The notes below the pieces were generated by a model. That model was not told the DNA's origin. It was given only the letters and a program-made list of their open reading frames with translations, and did not search any database. A DNA stretch of 64,000 nucleotides from Paenibacillus puerhi (GTDB lineage Bacteria > Bacillota > Bacilli > Paenibacillales > NBRC-103111), in contig NZ_WUWM01000016.1 in the NCBI RefSeq assembly GCF_009846885.1, positions 1 to 64,000 on the forward strand, read 5' to 3'. The translations under genes and the position numbers were made by a program. Positions 8,230 to 17,770 of the stretch are shown here, one piece after another (position 1 is the stretch's first letter; every line of letters begins with the position of its first letter).

Positions 8230-8257
8230 AAAAAAGTCCGTCCTTCGGAAAGGACGG
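8230..8257 (-). terminator. Terminator after the NlpC/P60 gene
   Basis: On the minus strand CCGTCCTT, a tetraloop-like centre, AAGGACGG and a T run form a compact terminator just past the stop of the SH3/NlpC gene. Confidence 0.9.
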
Positions 8258-8295
8258 GCAAGATGAGGAGTATATAAAGGTTAGAGCTACCGCTA

Positions 8296-9525
8296 TTAGT
8301 AGGTACTCCCTCCGAAAAGGAAGCGATATTCCCAGGCATTGCCCTGGATGGAGTCTATCCGTACCCCGCCGGATTCCTCCGAGTAGGTGTGCAGGATCTG
8401 GCCGTTGCCGAGGTAAAGACCAACATGGGTAATGGTGGCTCCAGCCTTGTCAATTCCGCTATAGCTTGACGCTGTGGAGCCTTTATAAGACATGAAAAAC
8501 ATCAAATCGCCCCGCTTCAATTGCCGCCAATCCTGGGAGAGCTTACCTATGGATTTGACGTAGGAGCCTTGGGTACGCGAATCGCCCGGCAGCTGTTGTT
8601 TGATGCCGTCGATGAAAGCTTGACGAACAAAATCAGAGCAATCGAAGGTGCCGGTGTCGTATCGGCTGGAGCCGAATTCGTAAGGGACGCCTATATACTT
8701 CATGCCTGCCCGGATCACCATCTCGGCTGCGTCCGCCGGATCAAGCTGTTTATAAGGTTCGACGAAGGATGTGCTTATGTATTTGGAGCTGGTGCTGATA
8801 TAGCCGATGACGCCGTTTTTATCTTCGACGTTATACCAGTAATCATTGGTTTTGTCGAGCACAAATACCTTTTCACCGGCAGACAGATAGCGGATCTTGG
8901 CTTCATCCGTGCCGGGGCCGGTACGGAATGAGACGGAGCTCAGGATCGTACCGTTAGGAGTGGACTGGAACAGCTCTTCCTCTCTGTCCTCCACCGGGGA
9001 GGGCTCTGGAGTGGGCTTTGGACCGGCGGACCCCAGCTTAATGTATTGGGAGCTTGTACTCACATAGCCGATCACTTCATTCTCATCCATCACTCGGTAC
9101 CAGAAGCTGTTGACTTTGTCCAGAACCAATACTTGCTCGTCTTTCTTGAGATAACGCATGCGGGCACTGGATGTATCCGGTCCTGTACGGAAGGAAACCG
9201 AGCTGACGATCGTAGCATTTGGCGCAGCCGGAACCTTAATCGTCACATCCTGCACATAGGTGGAGGATGAAGATACATATCCCGTTCGTCCGGTAGAGTC
9301 TCGTACAAGCAGCCAGCTGCCGTTATACGTGTCGACTAGATCGAGCAGTTCTCCTTTTTGAAGCATGCGAATTTTACTGCCGCCGGTCGAAGGCTGTTCC
9401 CGAAAGTTGACGCCTTGCGTAACTTTGAGCTTGGGGGCTTCCAAGTAGTAGCCGAAAGCTTGGAAAGGAATAGCGGTTGCAGATACTATAGCGCTTAAGA
9501 GAATGGCGAGCAGCTTCTTTGTCAT
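8296..9525 (-). CDS. Secreted SH3b-NlpC/P60 cell-wall endopeptidase
   Basis: A 409-residue exported peptidoglycan hydrolase, predicted to cut the stem peptide (gamma-D-Glu to diamino acid bond). It has a signal peptide (about 1-26), three bacterial SH3 repeats (about 33-92, 103-163 and 192-252) that bind the wall, and a C-terminal NlpC/P60 domain (about 265-409) with the catalytic Cys296 (FDCSDF), His367 (THVGLY) and His379. ATG 9525 has GGAGG upstream. It is monocistronic, with its own terminator. A role in wall turnover is family knowledge; a specific stage is not readable. Confidence 0.94.
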   Translation of the reverse strand: MTKKLLAILLSAIVSATAIPFQAFGYYLEAPKLKVTQGVNFREQPSTGGSKIRMLQKGELLDLVDTYNGSWLLVRDSTGRTGYVSSSSTYVQDVTIKVPAAPNATIVSSVSFRTGPDTSSARMRYLKKDEQVLVLDKVNSFWYRVMDENEVIGYVSTSSQYIKLGSAGPKPTPEPSPVEDREEELFQSTPNGTILSSVSFRTGPGTDEAKIRYLSAGEKVFVLDKTNDYWYNVEDKNGVIGYISTSSKYISTSFVEPYKQLDPADAAEMVIRAGMKYIGVPYEFGSSRYDTGTFDCSDFVRQAFIDGIKQQLPGDSRTQGSYVKSIGKLSQDWRQLKRGDLMFFMSYKGSTASSYSGIDKAGATITHVGLYLGNGQILHTYSEESGGVRIDSIQGNAWEYRFLFGGSTY

Positions 9526-9969
9526 GAGTCGTAAACCTCCAGATGTAGGAAATGGGGATGAAGAACGAAGTTTTCACGATCATGATAGCATAGGCCAATT
9601 GGAAAAATTAGCGGGAAAACTTTACAAATCCCAAGTCATCAGATGAACAAATAGGGATCAAAGGCATATTGTTTTTAGACAAAGAATCGGCATTCATAAT
9701 CATCAAGGGTATAAATGATTAAATTGGGTTTAGAAATATAGGTAATATATGGGGTATTTAACGAGGCAAACGTTTAAGGGGATGAAGAATGGTAGATAAG
9801 TCACGGACAGAAATTCGATCCTGTCATCCGAAATTCGATGCTCGCCAGACAAGAAGCAGGGTCACGATTGAGGCGTTTTTTTGCAGCTTGACATGGAAAA
9901 GGGATTCCAAGTAAGGTACAATGTCTGCAGACATGGATCTATACAGGAAAAGAAGGGTGGAAACAGCCC
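9526..9969. other. 444-bp AT-rich divergent intergenic region
   Basis: Separates the NlpC/P60 gene and the Eis-like gene. It should hold both promoters. A TTGACA at 9888-9893 and TACAAT at 9917-9922 are 23 nt apart, too far for a normal vegetative promoter. No convincing ORF or RNA structure was seen. Confidence 0.5.
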
Positions 9970-11157
9970 ATGCACAACGATAACCGTGTAGAAATTCGTA
10001 AAATTCAAGAGGGACAGTTTGCCGAATCGCTCGAAATGTCGGCATTCGCTTTCCAGTATGAATTGTCCGAGGAGGAACGCATGCACCGGGAGGCTCTGCT
10101 GCACGCCCAGGAGCAATGGGGTGCGTTTGTGGAGGACAAGCTTGCCGCGAAGCTCGCAATCTTTAATTTTGAGTGCTATATACAAGGGCATTCCTTGGCG
10201 ATGGGCGGTATTGCCAGCGTGGCTACATGGCCGGAATATAGACGCGGGGGCCTGGTGACGCAGCTGCTCCGGCAGGCGCTTCGTTCGATGAAGGAAAAAG
10301 GGCAGATCTTTTCATTTCTGTACCCTTTCCAGTACGGTTTTTACCGTAAATTCGGCTGGGAAATGTCCGCGGAGCAAAAGCAGCTGGACATTCCGGTCCA
10401 TTTGCTGCCCAAGTGGCCGGCAGGGGAAGGCAGAGTTGTGCGTACGGATCGCCACTGGGAGCTGCTGCACCGCATCTATTCGCTTTATGCCGTTCGATAC
10501 AACGGGATGATGAACCGGAGCGAGGCATGGTGGAGGCATCGCATTCTGCCGAAAAAGGGAGGAACCGCAGCGGTGTACTATAATGAAGCGGGCGAGCCGA
10601 CCGGATACGTTCTGTACCAGGTCAAGGAGCGATTGCTCACGGTACATGAGCTCGTCAGCTTGAATCATCAGGCTAAGCTGGGATTATGGCGTTTTCTTGC
10701 GGATCATGACTCGATGATTGAACGCCTGGTATGGAATGCGCCTGCTGACGAACCGCTGCCGTTCCTCTTGGACAACCCTCGGGTGAAGCAGGAGCTCGTT
10801 CCGACCTTTATGGCGAGGGTTGTGGATGTCCCCGCATGCTTAGAGAGGTACGCTTTCGCTTCGGGTCAGGAAGGAGCCCTTCTTCTGGACATCCAGGACC
10901 AGCATGCTCCGTGGAACCAGGGGGTCTGGCTTGCAGAGGTGGACGAATCCGGGAAAGCCGCCGTTTCCCGGCCGACCGGGGCTTTGGATCTGCCGACAAT
11001 CTCCTGTTCCATTCAGACGCTGTCGGCCTTGCTGATGGGTTATCAAAGACCCCGCTTCTTACACGAGATCGGTAGGCTTGGCGGTCCGGAGGAAGCGATA
11101 GAGCTGCTGGAGCGGCTGGTAACGAACCGGACGGCGTTTATAACCGATTTTTTCTAA
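9970..11157 (+). CDS. Eis-like GNAT N-acetyltransferase
   Basis: A 395-residue protein of the Eis type: an N-terminal GNAT domain with the acetyl-CoA stretch (PEYRRGGLVTQLLRQALRSM) and the Eis signature of a Phe/Tyr-rich segment (FLYPFQYGFYRKFGWE), a second GNAT-like fold, and a C-terminal SCP2-like sterol-carrier fold. Eis enzymes acetylate amines such as aminoglycosides or lysines; the physiological substrate here is unknown. ATG 9970 follows a GAAGGGTGG ribosome site. A terminator follows immediately, so it is monocistronic. Confidence 0.9.
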   Translation: MHNDNRVEIRKIQEGQFAESLEMSAFAFQYELSEEERMHREALLHAQEQWGAFVEDKLAAKLAIFNFECYIQGHSLAMGGIASVATWPEYRRGGLVTQLLRQALRSMKEKGQIFSFLYPFQYGFYRKFGWEMSAEQKQLDIPVHLLPKWPAGEGRVVRTDRHWELLHRIYSLYAVRYNGMMNRSEAWWRHRILPKKGGTAAVYYNEAGEPTGYVLYQVKERLLTVHELVSLNHQAKLGLWRFLADHDSMIERLVWNAPADEPLPFLLDNPRVKQELVPTFMARVVDVPACLERYAFASGQEGALLLDIQDQHAPWNQGVWLAEVDESGKAAVSRPTGALDLPTISCSIQTLSALLMGYQRPRFLHEIGRLGGPEEAIELLERLVTNRTAFITDFF

Positions 11158-11170
11158 AATTAGGATGACA

Positions 11171-11208
11171 GGGTCCCGGTGCACATCGTTGTGCTCCGGG
11201 GCTTTTTT
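11171..11208 (+). terminator. Terminator after the Eis-like gene
   Basis: Arms CCCGGTGCAC and GTGCTCCGGG with a run of seven T's (11202-11208). Confidence 0.92.
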
Positions 11209-11370
11209 AGGTTATGGACGAAAGGCTGCCCGGTATCATGAGGATTCCGAACCGACTGCGGAGGTCTGGAAGGTTCAGCCTTCGGAAGCCGAGGACGAGG
11301 TGGCATCCGTCGTTCTGCCCCTGGCCGGGCAGGGCACTGGACTTTAGTCGAGTGGCAAAACCCGCCGCAG

Positions 11371-11404
11371 GTTCGTTTTGGGCGAACGTATTTTTAACTA
11401 GAAT
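11371..11404 (+). promoter_or_regulatory. Candidate lia/psp operon promoter with inverted repeat
   Basis: Between the terminator and the LiaI-like gene an inverted repeat GTTCG-N7-CGAAC (11371-11387) lies just upstream of a TAGAAT -10-like hexamer at 11399-11404. The repeat covers the -35 position, where a NarL-type regulator such as LiaR could bind. Assignment is inference. Confidence 0.4.
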
Positions 11405-11452
11405 AAAGACATAAGCAAGAGACATACCAAGAGAGGCGGTGAATCGAATCAC

Positions 11453-11752
11453 ATGAGAATGAATAAGCATACCGGCATCGCATTGCTGATGATCTTCTTC
11501 GGCGTCATGATTCTGCTGAACAAGATGGGGATGCACGTAAGCGGCCATTTCATGAGCTACTTGTTCCCAATCGCTATGGTCGGCTTCGGATTCCTGGGGC
11601 TGAAAAACGGCAAGTCGGTGATCGGCCTGATCCTGATCGGAATCGGCGGCCTGCTCCTGCTAGGCAAACTATCCGGATTGATCGGACTTCTGTTCGCCGG
11701 CGCATTGATCTGGTACGGGGTTTCGCTCATCCGCAAAAAGTCGGTCTACTAA
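11453..11752 (+). CDS. LiaI-like small membrane protein
   Basis: A 99-residue integral membrane protein with three to four hydrophobic helices and little else, like the LiaI or LiaF N-terminal (DUF5668) family. It starts at ATG 11453. First gene of a co-directional run of seven genes with gaps of 41 bp or less, apart from one 120-bp gap, ending with liaSR. In B. subtilis LiaI is a membrane anchor for the PspA homologue LiaH, and the next gene here encodes such a protein. Same role inferred. Confidence 0.8.
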   Translation: MRMNKHTGIALLMIFFGVMILLNKMGMHVSGHFMSYLFPIAMVGFGFLGLKNGKSVIGLILIGIGGLLLLGKLSGLIGLLFAGALIWYGVSLIRKKSVY

Positions 11753-11793
11753 GTGCAAATTGATATCTGATAGAAAAGGTGGTTGAGTCCGAT

Positions 11794-12474
11794 ATGAGTC
11801 TAGGCAAACGATTCCGTGATATCACGGTCGCACACTTCAACGAAATGTTAGAGAACTCGGAAGATCCGGTTCGCCTGATCGACAAATACTTAAGCGCACA
11901 ATCGGAGCAAATCCGTGAATCGGAGAAGCTGCTCCAGCAATGTCTAAGCCATGCCGCGTCGCTTCGGCATCAGTACAGCTCGGCGGAGCAGTTAAAGGAG
12001 CGCCGCGAGCATCAAGCGATGCTGGCGCTGCGGGCCGGCGAGGACGAGGTCGCCCGAATCGCGCTGCAGGAGAAGATGGCGCAGGAAGAGAAAGCAGCGC
12101 AATACAAAGCGCTGTATGAGCAAAGCAAGCTTGGCATCGTGGAGCTGGAGGAGCAGGTTCAGCAGTTGAAAGCCGACTTCGATGAAATTGCCTCCAAGCG
12201 CAGCTACTATATCGCAAGACTCGAATCGGTCCGTCTGCAGCAGCGGATGAACGAACGGCTCCGCAGCATGGGGGCCGGGCCGTCCCCGAGGATGTTCGAC
12301 CGCCTGGATGAACGGGTGTCGGACATGGAGATGACGGCGAGAACGCTGAGGGAGGTCCGCGGACATCTTCGCGAGGCTTGGAATACGGCGAGCGGAGCGG
12401 CTTCCCAAGCGGTAGATCAGGAACTGGCTAAGCTCCGCAGTAAACTACAGCAGGAGGGATGGAATCGGCCATGA
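11794..12474 (+). CDS. PspA/IM30-family membrane-stress protein, copy 1
   Basis: A 226-residue, almost entirely helical coiled-coil protein with the PspA family layout, beginning SLGKRFRDITVAHFNEMLEN and containing the conserved EDPVRLIDKYL segment. PspA/LiaH proteins assemble into large oligomers on damaged membranes. I chose ATG 11794 because AAGGTGG lies upstream; a GTG at 11779 falls inside that ribosome site. The TGA stop overlaps the ATG of the PspC gene. More diverged than the second copy at 13058. Confidence 0.88.
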   Translation: MSLGKRFRDITVAHFNEMLENSEDPVRLIDKYLSAQSEQIRESEKLLQQCLSHAASLRHQYSSAEQLKERREHQAMLALRAGEDEVARIALQEKMAQEEKAAQYKALYEQSKLGIVELEEQVQQLKADFDEIASKRSYYIARLESVRLQQRMNERLRSMGAGPSPRMFDRLDERVSDMEMTARTLREVRGHLREAWNTASGAASQAVDQELAKLRSKLQQEGWNRP

Positions 12475-13055
12475 CGAAATTGTACCGTTCCCGAACCGAT
12501 CGTAAATTAACCGGCTTGTGCGGCGGTCTGGCTAACCTGATGGGGATCGACTCAACGCTGCTTCGGCTTATCGTCGTACTGGCGACTGTATTCACATCCG
12601 GCGTCATCCTTGCCATCTATGTGCTGGCGGCCCTCGTTATACCGAGCGAGCCGTATCCGGGCGGCCCCTACGGTCCAGGACCCGGAGGCCCCTATGGAGG
12701 ACATGGCGATCACCACTTTGACAGCTGGAAGGATTGGAAGCGTGCCGAGAAGCATTACCGGAAAGCCCAGAGATACGGTTGGAGCGCCGGCGGTCAAGGC
12801 TCGAATGGCTATCGTACGTATGAAGCCGAATATGCTTCCGGCCAGCATCAGTCGAATCCTCATGCAGGCAGCTATGCGCACAACCCGAACCAATCCGACA
12901 CGACTGGCAGCGACCTCGACGATATGATGAAGGACATTGAGAAAAAAGCGATGTGGAAAGAAATCGAGGAGCTTCGCGCCAAAGTCGCCAAATATGAGAA
13001 GCAGCAAGGCCAACAACCGAACCAACCAAACCAAACAACTAAAGGAGAGATCTAA
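12471..13055 (+). CDS. PspC-domain membrane protein
   Basis: A 194-residue protein. The N-terminal PspC domain (about 1-60) has the typical [18 protein letters not shown] opening and one long membrane helix. A Gly/Pro-rich stretch ([15 protein letters not shown]) and a hydrophilic tail with a short coiled coil (about 150-185) follow. ATG 12471 overlaps the pspA stop as ATGA, with AGGAGGG upstream. PspC senses or transmits envelope stress and contacts PspA in other bacteria. The tail could reach the PspA proteins; this is inference. Confidence 0.88.
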   Translation: MTKLYRSRTDRKLTGLCGGLANLMGIDSTLLRLIVVLATVFTSGVILAIYVLAALVIPSEPYPGGPYGPGPGGPYGGHGDHHFDSWKDWKRAEKHYRKAQRYGWSAGGQGSNGYRTYEAEYASGQHQSNPHAGSYAHNPNQSDTTGSDLDDMMKDIEKKAMWKEIEELRAKVAKYEKQQGQQPNQPNQTTKGEI

Positions 13056-13057
13056 TC

Positions 13058-13753
13058 ATGGGAGTATTTTCCAGAATTAAGGACATGACGAAAGCGTCGC
13101 TGCACGAGGTACTGGACAAGGTCGAGGATCCGATTATTATGCTGAACCAATATATCCGCGACATGGAAGAGGAGATTGCCCAGGCGGAAGTCACGGTAGC
13201 CCGTCAAATCGCCAGCGAGCGCAAGCTGAAAGAGCGTCTGGACGAAGCGGTACGCCTTGCCGCCCAATTCGAAGCTCAGGCGAAGGATGCTTTGAAGAAC
13301 GATCAGGAAGCAACGGCTCGCCAGGCGCTGGAGCAAAAGCTGTACTACGACGGTAAAATCGTGGAGTACACGGATATGCACGAGCAGGCTAAAGCTCAGG
13401 CGGCCGAGCTGGTAGCTCAATTGCATGAAATGAAGGATTCGTTCTATCAAATGCGCAATAAGCGCAGCGAGTTGATCACACGCGCCCAACTGGCCAAAGC
13501 GAAAAAGCAAATGGCTGAGGTCACGGCAAACAATGTGATCGAGGGCGGCAGTGCGGCAAAAGGCTTCCGTCGTATGGAAGAAAAGATTATGACGCTGGAA
13601 GTGGAAGCGGAGATTGCCCGCAAGCCATATGTCGGCTCCGCTTCGTACGGCGGCTCGGTCTACAGCAACGGCGCGGCGGCCGATCCGGCCAAGCAGCAGA
13701 AGCTTGACGAGCAGCTGAACCTGCTGAAAGAAAAGATTTCCTCGGAGCAGTAA
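13058..13753 (+). CDS. pspA: PspA/IM30-family membrane-stress protein, copy 2
   Basis: A 231-residue canonical PspA: amphipathic start [20 protein letters not shown], then [18 protein letters not shown] and a continuous coiled coil to about residue 180. It has AAAGGAGAG upstream and starts 3 bp after the PspC stop, so it is translationally linked. This copy is closer to the family consensus than the one at 11794. Protects membrane integrity under envelope stress (family knowledge). Confidence 0.93.
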   Translation: MGVFSRIKDMTKASLHEVLDKVEDPIIMLNQYIRDMEEEIAQAEVTVARQIASERKLKERLDEAVRLAAQFEAQAKDALKNDQEATARQALEQKLYYDGKIVEYTDMHEQAKAQAAELVAQLHEMKDSFYQMRNKRSELITRAQLAKAKKQMAEVTANNVIEGGSAAKGFRRMEEKIMTLEVEAEIARKPYVGSASYGGSVYSNGAAADPAKQQKLDEQLNLLKEKISSEQ

Positions 13754-13794
13754 ACAGCCAGTGGAGCGAAACGGACAGTTGTGATATGCTAGGT

Positions 13795-13840
13795 AAGGCA
13801 AAAGCCATGGGGCCAAGAACGCCACTATGGCTTTTGCCTT
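13795..13840 (+). other. Perfect 14-bp hairpin inside the lia/psp operon
   Basis: Arms AAGGCAAAAGCCAT (13795-13808) and ATGGCTTTTGCCTT (13827-13840) are perfectly complementary around an 18-nt loop. There is no proper T run after it, so it may be a partial terminator, a processing site or an RNA stabiliser separating the pspA genes from liaFSR. Confidence 0.75.
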
Positions 13841-13873
13841 CAGTCGGGGAGATGCTCGAAAGGGGGCGGCAGC

Positions 13874-14524
13874 ATGAACAGCAAAAGGAACCGCAACATT
13901 GCGATATTGTTGATTGGTGCGGGCGTGTTTTTATTGGCTGACGATCATCTTAGCTTCATGACGATTGTCGCCCTCTTTCTGCTTTTGTTCGGGGTGTACA
14001 AAATCCAGTCGGGCTCCGGGCGCAAAGGCTATGTGTTGATGATCATCGGGCTGCTCCTGCTGATCGGAGGGAATTTGCCGCTGGTCATTGCAGTCATTCT
14101 GATTTCCCTCGGATTTTTCTATAACAAGTCGCGCAAGCTCCACCGGGATGACCAGCACTACCGCAAGCAAAGCATCATCGACAGCATTCGCTGGGGACGC
14201 GAACCTTGGATTCTGCGCAATATGTCGATCTGGAACGTACTTGGCGAGATGCATATGGATCTAACCTATGCGATTCCCGAGAATAAAGAAACAACGATCT
14301 TCCTGCAAGGGGTGATCGGAGATATTGACGTCATTGTTCCCGAGGACGTGGGACTTTCCATTACCGCTTCCGTGGTGTTCGGACAAACGAACATCGGCAA
14401 TGACAAAGAGGCCGGTATGATGAACAAGCTCGTGTGGCAGTCGCCCAATTACTGGACGGCAGACCGTCAGGTGAAGCTGGAGATGTCTTATGTCATCGCG
14501 GATATCGATATAAAAATCGTATAG
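13874..14524 (+). CDS. liaF: LiaF-type inhibitor of the LiaSR two-component system
   Basis: A 216-residue membrane protein with about four N-terminal helices (residues 7-85) and a C-terminal soluble beta-rich LiaF domain (about 115-216) with the repeated glycine/aspartate turns typical of the family (GVIGDIDVIVPEDVGLS). LiaF holds the LiaS kinase inactive until cell-wall antibiotics or membrane damage relieve it. AAAGGGGGCGG precedes ATG 13874. liaS follows 17 bp later. Confidence 0.93.
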   Translation: MNSKRNRNIAILLIGAGVFLLADDHLSFMTIVALFLLLFGVYKIQSGSGRKGYVLMIIGLLLLIGGNLPLVIAVILISLGFFYNKSRKLHRDDQHYRKQSIIDSIRWGREPWILRNMSIWNVLGEMHMDLTYAIPENKETTIFLQGVIGDIDVIVPEDVGLSITASVVFGQTNIGNDKEAGMMNKLVWQSPNYWTADRQVKLEMSYVIADIDIKIV

Positions 14525-14541
14525 CGCTGGAGGATTCGGAT

Positions 14542-15618
14542 ATGGACGGACATGAAAAACGTCTAACCAATATGATATGGCGGAATATGGCGGAGTCCAT
14601 GGGGCTCAGCCTTGTTTTATTTGCCGTCATCGTATACTTCCTCCAGGCTAACGGGTACTTGCGGCCATTCGAATCCTGGAAGGAAGGCGTAAGCCTAAGT
14701 CTGACGCTGATCGTCATTACCGTCGTAATCGGCGCCGCCTACGGGCTATGGTCGGCCAATCGGATCAAGCGCAGGCTGGAGCTGCTGCGGGAGGTCATGC
14801 TCTCGCTGGAGAAAGGAAATCTGAGCCGCTCCGTACCGCCGCTCGGCGAGGATGAGATCGGCCGCCTCGGCGAACAGCTCAACCAGATCACGAAGAAATG
14901 GGAAGAGCAGGTTTCGTCGCTTCAGCGTCTGTCCAGCAATAATGCCCAGCTCGCCCAGCGGGCCAAGTATTCCGCTATCGTAGAAGAACGGCAGCGGCTC
15001 GCCCGCGAGCTCCACGACGCGGTCAGCCAGCAGCTATTCGCTATCTCGATGACGGCCACGGCTGTCGGTCGGACGCTGGACAAGGATTTCGATAAAGCAC
15101 AGCGGCAAATATTCCTGATCGAGGAGATGGCTTCCGTAGCTCAATCGGAGATGCGGGCGCTGCTGCTCCATCTGAGGCCTGTCCATCTGGAGGGCAAGCG
15201 ACTGTCGGAGGGGCTCGTCGAGCTGATGCAGGAGCTGTCGGCCAAGGTGCCGATGAAGATCGATTGGGAGTTCGCGGAAGGGATCAAGCTGCCGCGGGGC
15301 ATTGAGGATCACTTGTTCCGGATCGCCCAGGAAGCGATGTCGAATGCGCTGCGGCATTCCAAGGCGTCCAGGCTTGAGGTGAGGCTGACGAAGCCGTCGC
15401 TGGATGCCGTCAAGCTTATGATCCGCGACGACGGGGTCGGGTTCGATCTGGATACGAAGAAGCAGGCCTCCTATGGGATTGTAACGATGAATGAACGTGT
15501 TAACGAGATTGGCGGATCGATGAATTTGATTACGGCCCCGGGCAAGGGGACGCGTATTGAAATCCGAATTCCGATAGTGGCGGAAGGGGGGAACCATCAT
15601 GGAAGAGATGACGATTAA
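14542..15618 (+). CDS. liaS: LiaS-type sensor histidine kinase
   Basis: A 358-residue membrane kinase with two membrane helices (about 18-38 and 50-70) and a very short external loop, a HAMP domain, a HisKA_3 dimer domain with phospho-acceptor His158 ([10 protein letters not shown]), and a HATPase domain with [16 protein letters not shown] and GKGT. This is the intramembrane-sensing NarL-type layout of LiaS. I chose ATG 14542 behind TGGAGG; the longer reading runs into liaF. Overlaps liaR by 20 bp. Confidence 0.93.
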   Translation: MDGHEKRLTNMIWRNMAESMGLSLVLFAVIVYFLQANGYLRPFESWKEGVSLSLTLIVITVVIGAAYGLWSANRIKRRLELLREVMLSLEKGNLSRSVPPLGEDEIGRLGEQLNQITKKWEEQVSSLQRLSSNNAQLAQRAKYSAIVEERQRLARELHDAVSQQLFAISMTATAVGRTLDKDFDKAQRQIFLIEEMASVAQSEMRALLLHLRPVHLEGKRLSEGLVELMQELSAKVPMKIDWEFAEGIKLPRGIEDHLFRIAQEAMSNALRHSKASRLEVRLTKPSLDAVKLMIRDDGVGFDLDTKKQASYGIVTMNERVNEIGGSMNLITAPGKGTRIEIRIPIVAEGGNHHGRDDD

Positions 15619-16246
15619 GGTGCTGCTGGTGGACGACCATGAGATGGTTAGGATCGGCTTGGCAGCTGTGCTCGGTACGGAGGAAGATATCGAGGTGGTA
15701 GGGGAAGCAAGCGGCGGACAGGAGGGAATCCGGCTGGCGCTTGAATACCGTCCCGATGTCGTGCTGATGGACCTGGTGATGGAAGGGATGGACGGCATCG
15801 AGACGACGCGCCGCCTGCTGGAGCAGCACCCGGATTGCAAGGTCATTGTGCTGACAAGCTTTATCGATGATGAGAAAATTTATCCGGTGATCGAAGCGGG
15901 CGCGTTCAGCTACTTGTTGAAGACGTCTCGCGCTGCAGAGATCGCTCAAGCGATCCGTTCGGCCGTCAAAGGACAATCCGTTCTCGAGTCCCAGGTTGCT
16001 TCCAAGCTGATGAACCGATTCCGCCAACCCAAGCAGGCTGCCATGCCGCATGAGGAACTGACCGAGCGGGAGATGGAGGTGCTGAGGCTTATCGCCTCCG
16101 GCAAGTCCAATCAGGATGTGGCGGACGACCTGTTCATCGGCGTGAAGACGGTCAAATTTCACGTGACTAATATTTTGGCGAAGCTTGGAGTCGAGGATCG
16201 TACCCAGGCCGCAATCTACGCTTATAAAAAGGGGCTCGTCGAGTAG
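15599..16246 (+). CDS. liaR: LiaR-type NarL-family response regulator
   Basis: A 215-residue transcription factor with a receiver domain carrying the phospho-acceptor Asp58 ([13 protein letters not shown]) and Asp12/Asp13, and a C-terminal LuxR-type HTH (about 150-212, [19 protein letters not shown]). ATG 15599 lies inside the end of liaS behind GGAAGGGGGG. It probably controls this same operon, as LiaR does in other Bacilli (inference). Confidence 0.94.
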   Translation: MEEMTIKVLLVDDHEMVRIGLAAVLGTEEDIEVVGEASGGQEGIRLALEYRPDVVLMDLVMEGMDGIETTRRLLEQHPDCKVIVLTSFIDDEKIYPVIEAGAFSYLLKTSRAAEIAQAIRSAVKGQSVLESQVASKLMNRFRQPKQAAMPHEELTEREMEVLRLIASGKSNQDVADDLFIGVKTVKFHVTNILAKLGVEDRTQAAIYAYKKGLVE

Positions 16247-16258
16247 GATAAATCGATG

Positions 16259-16314
16259 AAAAACCCCGTACAAGCACGCTCCCGGCTTAAGGGAGCTTGA
16301 CTGTACGGGGTTTT
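16259..16314 (+). terminator. Terminator after liaR
   Basis: Outer arms AAAACCCCGTACA and TGTACGGGGTTTT enclose a second small stem (GCTCCC/GGGAGC). The stem ends in a T run on one side and an A run on the other, so it can serve both directions. Confidence 0.92.
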
Positions 16315-16378
16315 GCTTGGTAACCGAATCTTACGAGGACGGACGAGTCCTGGTCGCATACTCCGTGAAGGAGCGTAA

Positions 16379-16801
16379 TCAGGCTTCAGAGACGCTGGAT
16401 TCCTCGCTTCTTGTAATCATGCGCTCAACGGCGAGCAGAGGACTGCCGGTGAATGCGAGGCCTGCAGACAAAATGAGCAGCACGAGATCGAGCTCGTAGC
16501 CAGGCGCCTCTGCACTGCCGAAGAAGCCGGCGGCCAGCTTGACTTTGAAGATAGCGACGACCATGATGATGGCGAATAGCGCGGAAATAAAGCGCGTCCC
16601 GAGTCCGAGGATGACTGCGATGCCGCCTACCAGCTCAATGACGGCGACCAGGTAAGCTGTGAAGCCCGGCAGTTGAATGCTTTGAAACCAGCCGGATATG
16701 TTGTCGATTCCTCCTGCGAACTTCTGATAGCCATGAATGGCGAAGGTGAGGCCAAGAACAACCCGGAACAGCAGCAAACCGATGTTCGTATTCAGTTTCA
16801 T
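16379..16801 (-). CDS. DoxX-family membrane protein
   Basis: A 140-residue four-helix membrane protein with the DoxX N-terminal pattern (LLLFRVVLGLTFAIHGYQKF). Family members are linked to redox or thiol stress; the exact activity is unknown. ATG 16801 follows GGAGTGATTT. It lies 27 bp after the dioxygenase gene on the same strand, so the two form an operon, opposite the HxlR regulator. Confidence 0.9.
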   Translation of the reverse strand: MKLNTNIGLLLFRVVLGLTFAIHGYQKFAGGIDNISGWFQSIQLPGFTAYLVAVIELVGGIAVILGLGTRFISALFAIIMVVAIFKVKLAAGFFGSAEAPGYELDLVLLILSAGLAFTGSPLLAVERMITRSEESSVSEA

Positions 16802-16828
16802 AATATGAAATCACTCCTAGTAGAAAAT

Positions 16829-17596
16829 TTAAAATTCAAAGCTGGCATAGCTTAGCGTTCCAAGCTCATAGCTGCGGTGGATGACCTTAGGCTTGCTGTC
16901 GGGATCCCCGGCTCCGAGCGCGATGAAGAAGGGGACAAAGTGCTCGGGCCGAGGTACGGCCGCCCGGGCATTCGGTGCAGCTTGTTCATACTGAAACAGA
17001 GCTTGCACATCCTGCGCCTGCAGCTTCTCGATCAGCCAGTCATCGAAGGCTACGGCCCAAGGCTCCGGCGTAGTCTGGTTCCAGTTCACCATGCGCAGGT
17101 TATGCACGGTAACCCCGCTGCCGATCACCAGAATATCTTCTTCGCCCAGACCGCGCAGCGCTTCACCGATCTTGTACTGCTCTGCGGGCGGCAGGTACGG
17201 ATTCACGGATAGCTGGATGACGGGGATATCGGCCTTCGGGTACATACGGTACAGCAAGGTCCACGAGCCGTGATCGAGGCCTCGGGTGTAGTCGGTATGA
17301 ACGGCGATGCCCTGGGATTCCAGCCGCTGTTTAACGTCTGCGGCGATGCGGGAGGAGCCTTTGGCCGGGTAAGTCAGCGTGTACAGCTCGTCCGGGAAAC
17401 CGCCGAAATCATAGATCGTCTCGTATACATCGTCGGAAGCGGAGACGGTGGTCGTCTGCGTTTCCCAGTGGGCGGTGAAGATGACGATGGCTTTAGGCTG
17501 TATCCGTCCGGCCAGCTTTTGCAGAAAGTCGGTGTATCCGGTTTGTTGAAGGGCAAGCATGGGCGAGCCATGCGCCAGGAAAAGAGAAGGTGTCAT
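16829..17596 (-). CDS. LigB-type class III extradiol ring-cleavage dioxygenase (YgiD-like)
   Basis: A 255-residue non-haem metal enzyme of the DODA/YgiD family, which opens catechol rings such as DOPA. Conserved parts visible: the N-terminal LFLAHGSPM with a metal His, FTAHWE, TRGLDHGSW and GSGVTVHNL. AGGAGGAAC precedes ATG 17596. The neighbouring DoxX gene and the opposite HxlR regulator make a phenol- or quinone-responsive detoxification unit likely (inference). Confidence 0.92.
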   Translation of the reverse strand: MTPSLFLAHGSPMLALQQTGYTDFLQKLAGRIQPKAIVIFTAHWETQTTTVSASDDVYETIYDFGGFPDELYTLTYPAKGSSRIAADVKQRLESQGIAVHTDYTRGLDHGSWTLLYRMYPKADIPVIQLSVNPYLPPAEQYKIGEALRGLGEEDILVIGSGVTVHNLRMVNWNQTTPEPWAVAFDDWLIEKLQAQDVQALFQYEQAAPNARAAVPRPEHFVPFFIALGAGDPDSKPKVIHRSYELGTLSYASFEF

Positions 17597-17770
17597 CGGT
17601 TATGTTCCTCCTGTCATTGATGAACGATAGTTTATTGGTTACTTTATGTAAGTTAGTATATGATAATAAGCTAAAAAGGTCAAGTAACTAATTTATGAAT
17701 ATAAACTATATAATATTTAGTTAAATTCGGTTATACTAGTTATATTAGCGAATTAGCGAGGTGAAGCCAT
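17597..17770. promoter_or_regulatory. Divergent dioxygenase/hxlR control region
   Basis: Very AT-rich 174 bp with several TATAAT-like hexamers and short AAGTTAG/AAGTAAC-type elements near 17650-17690. The regulator encoded at 17771 probably acts here. The exact operator is not defined by eye. Confidence 0.5.

Noticed and set aside
9888..9922. Promoter TTGACA/TACAAT before the Eis-like gene
   Set aside because: The 23-nt spacing is outside the normal range for a vegetative promoter.
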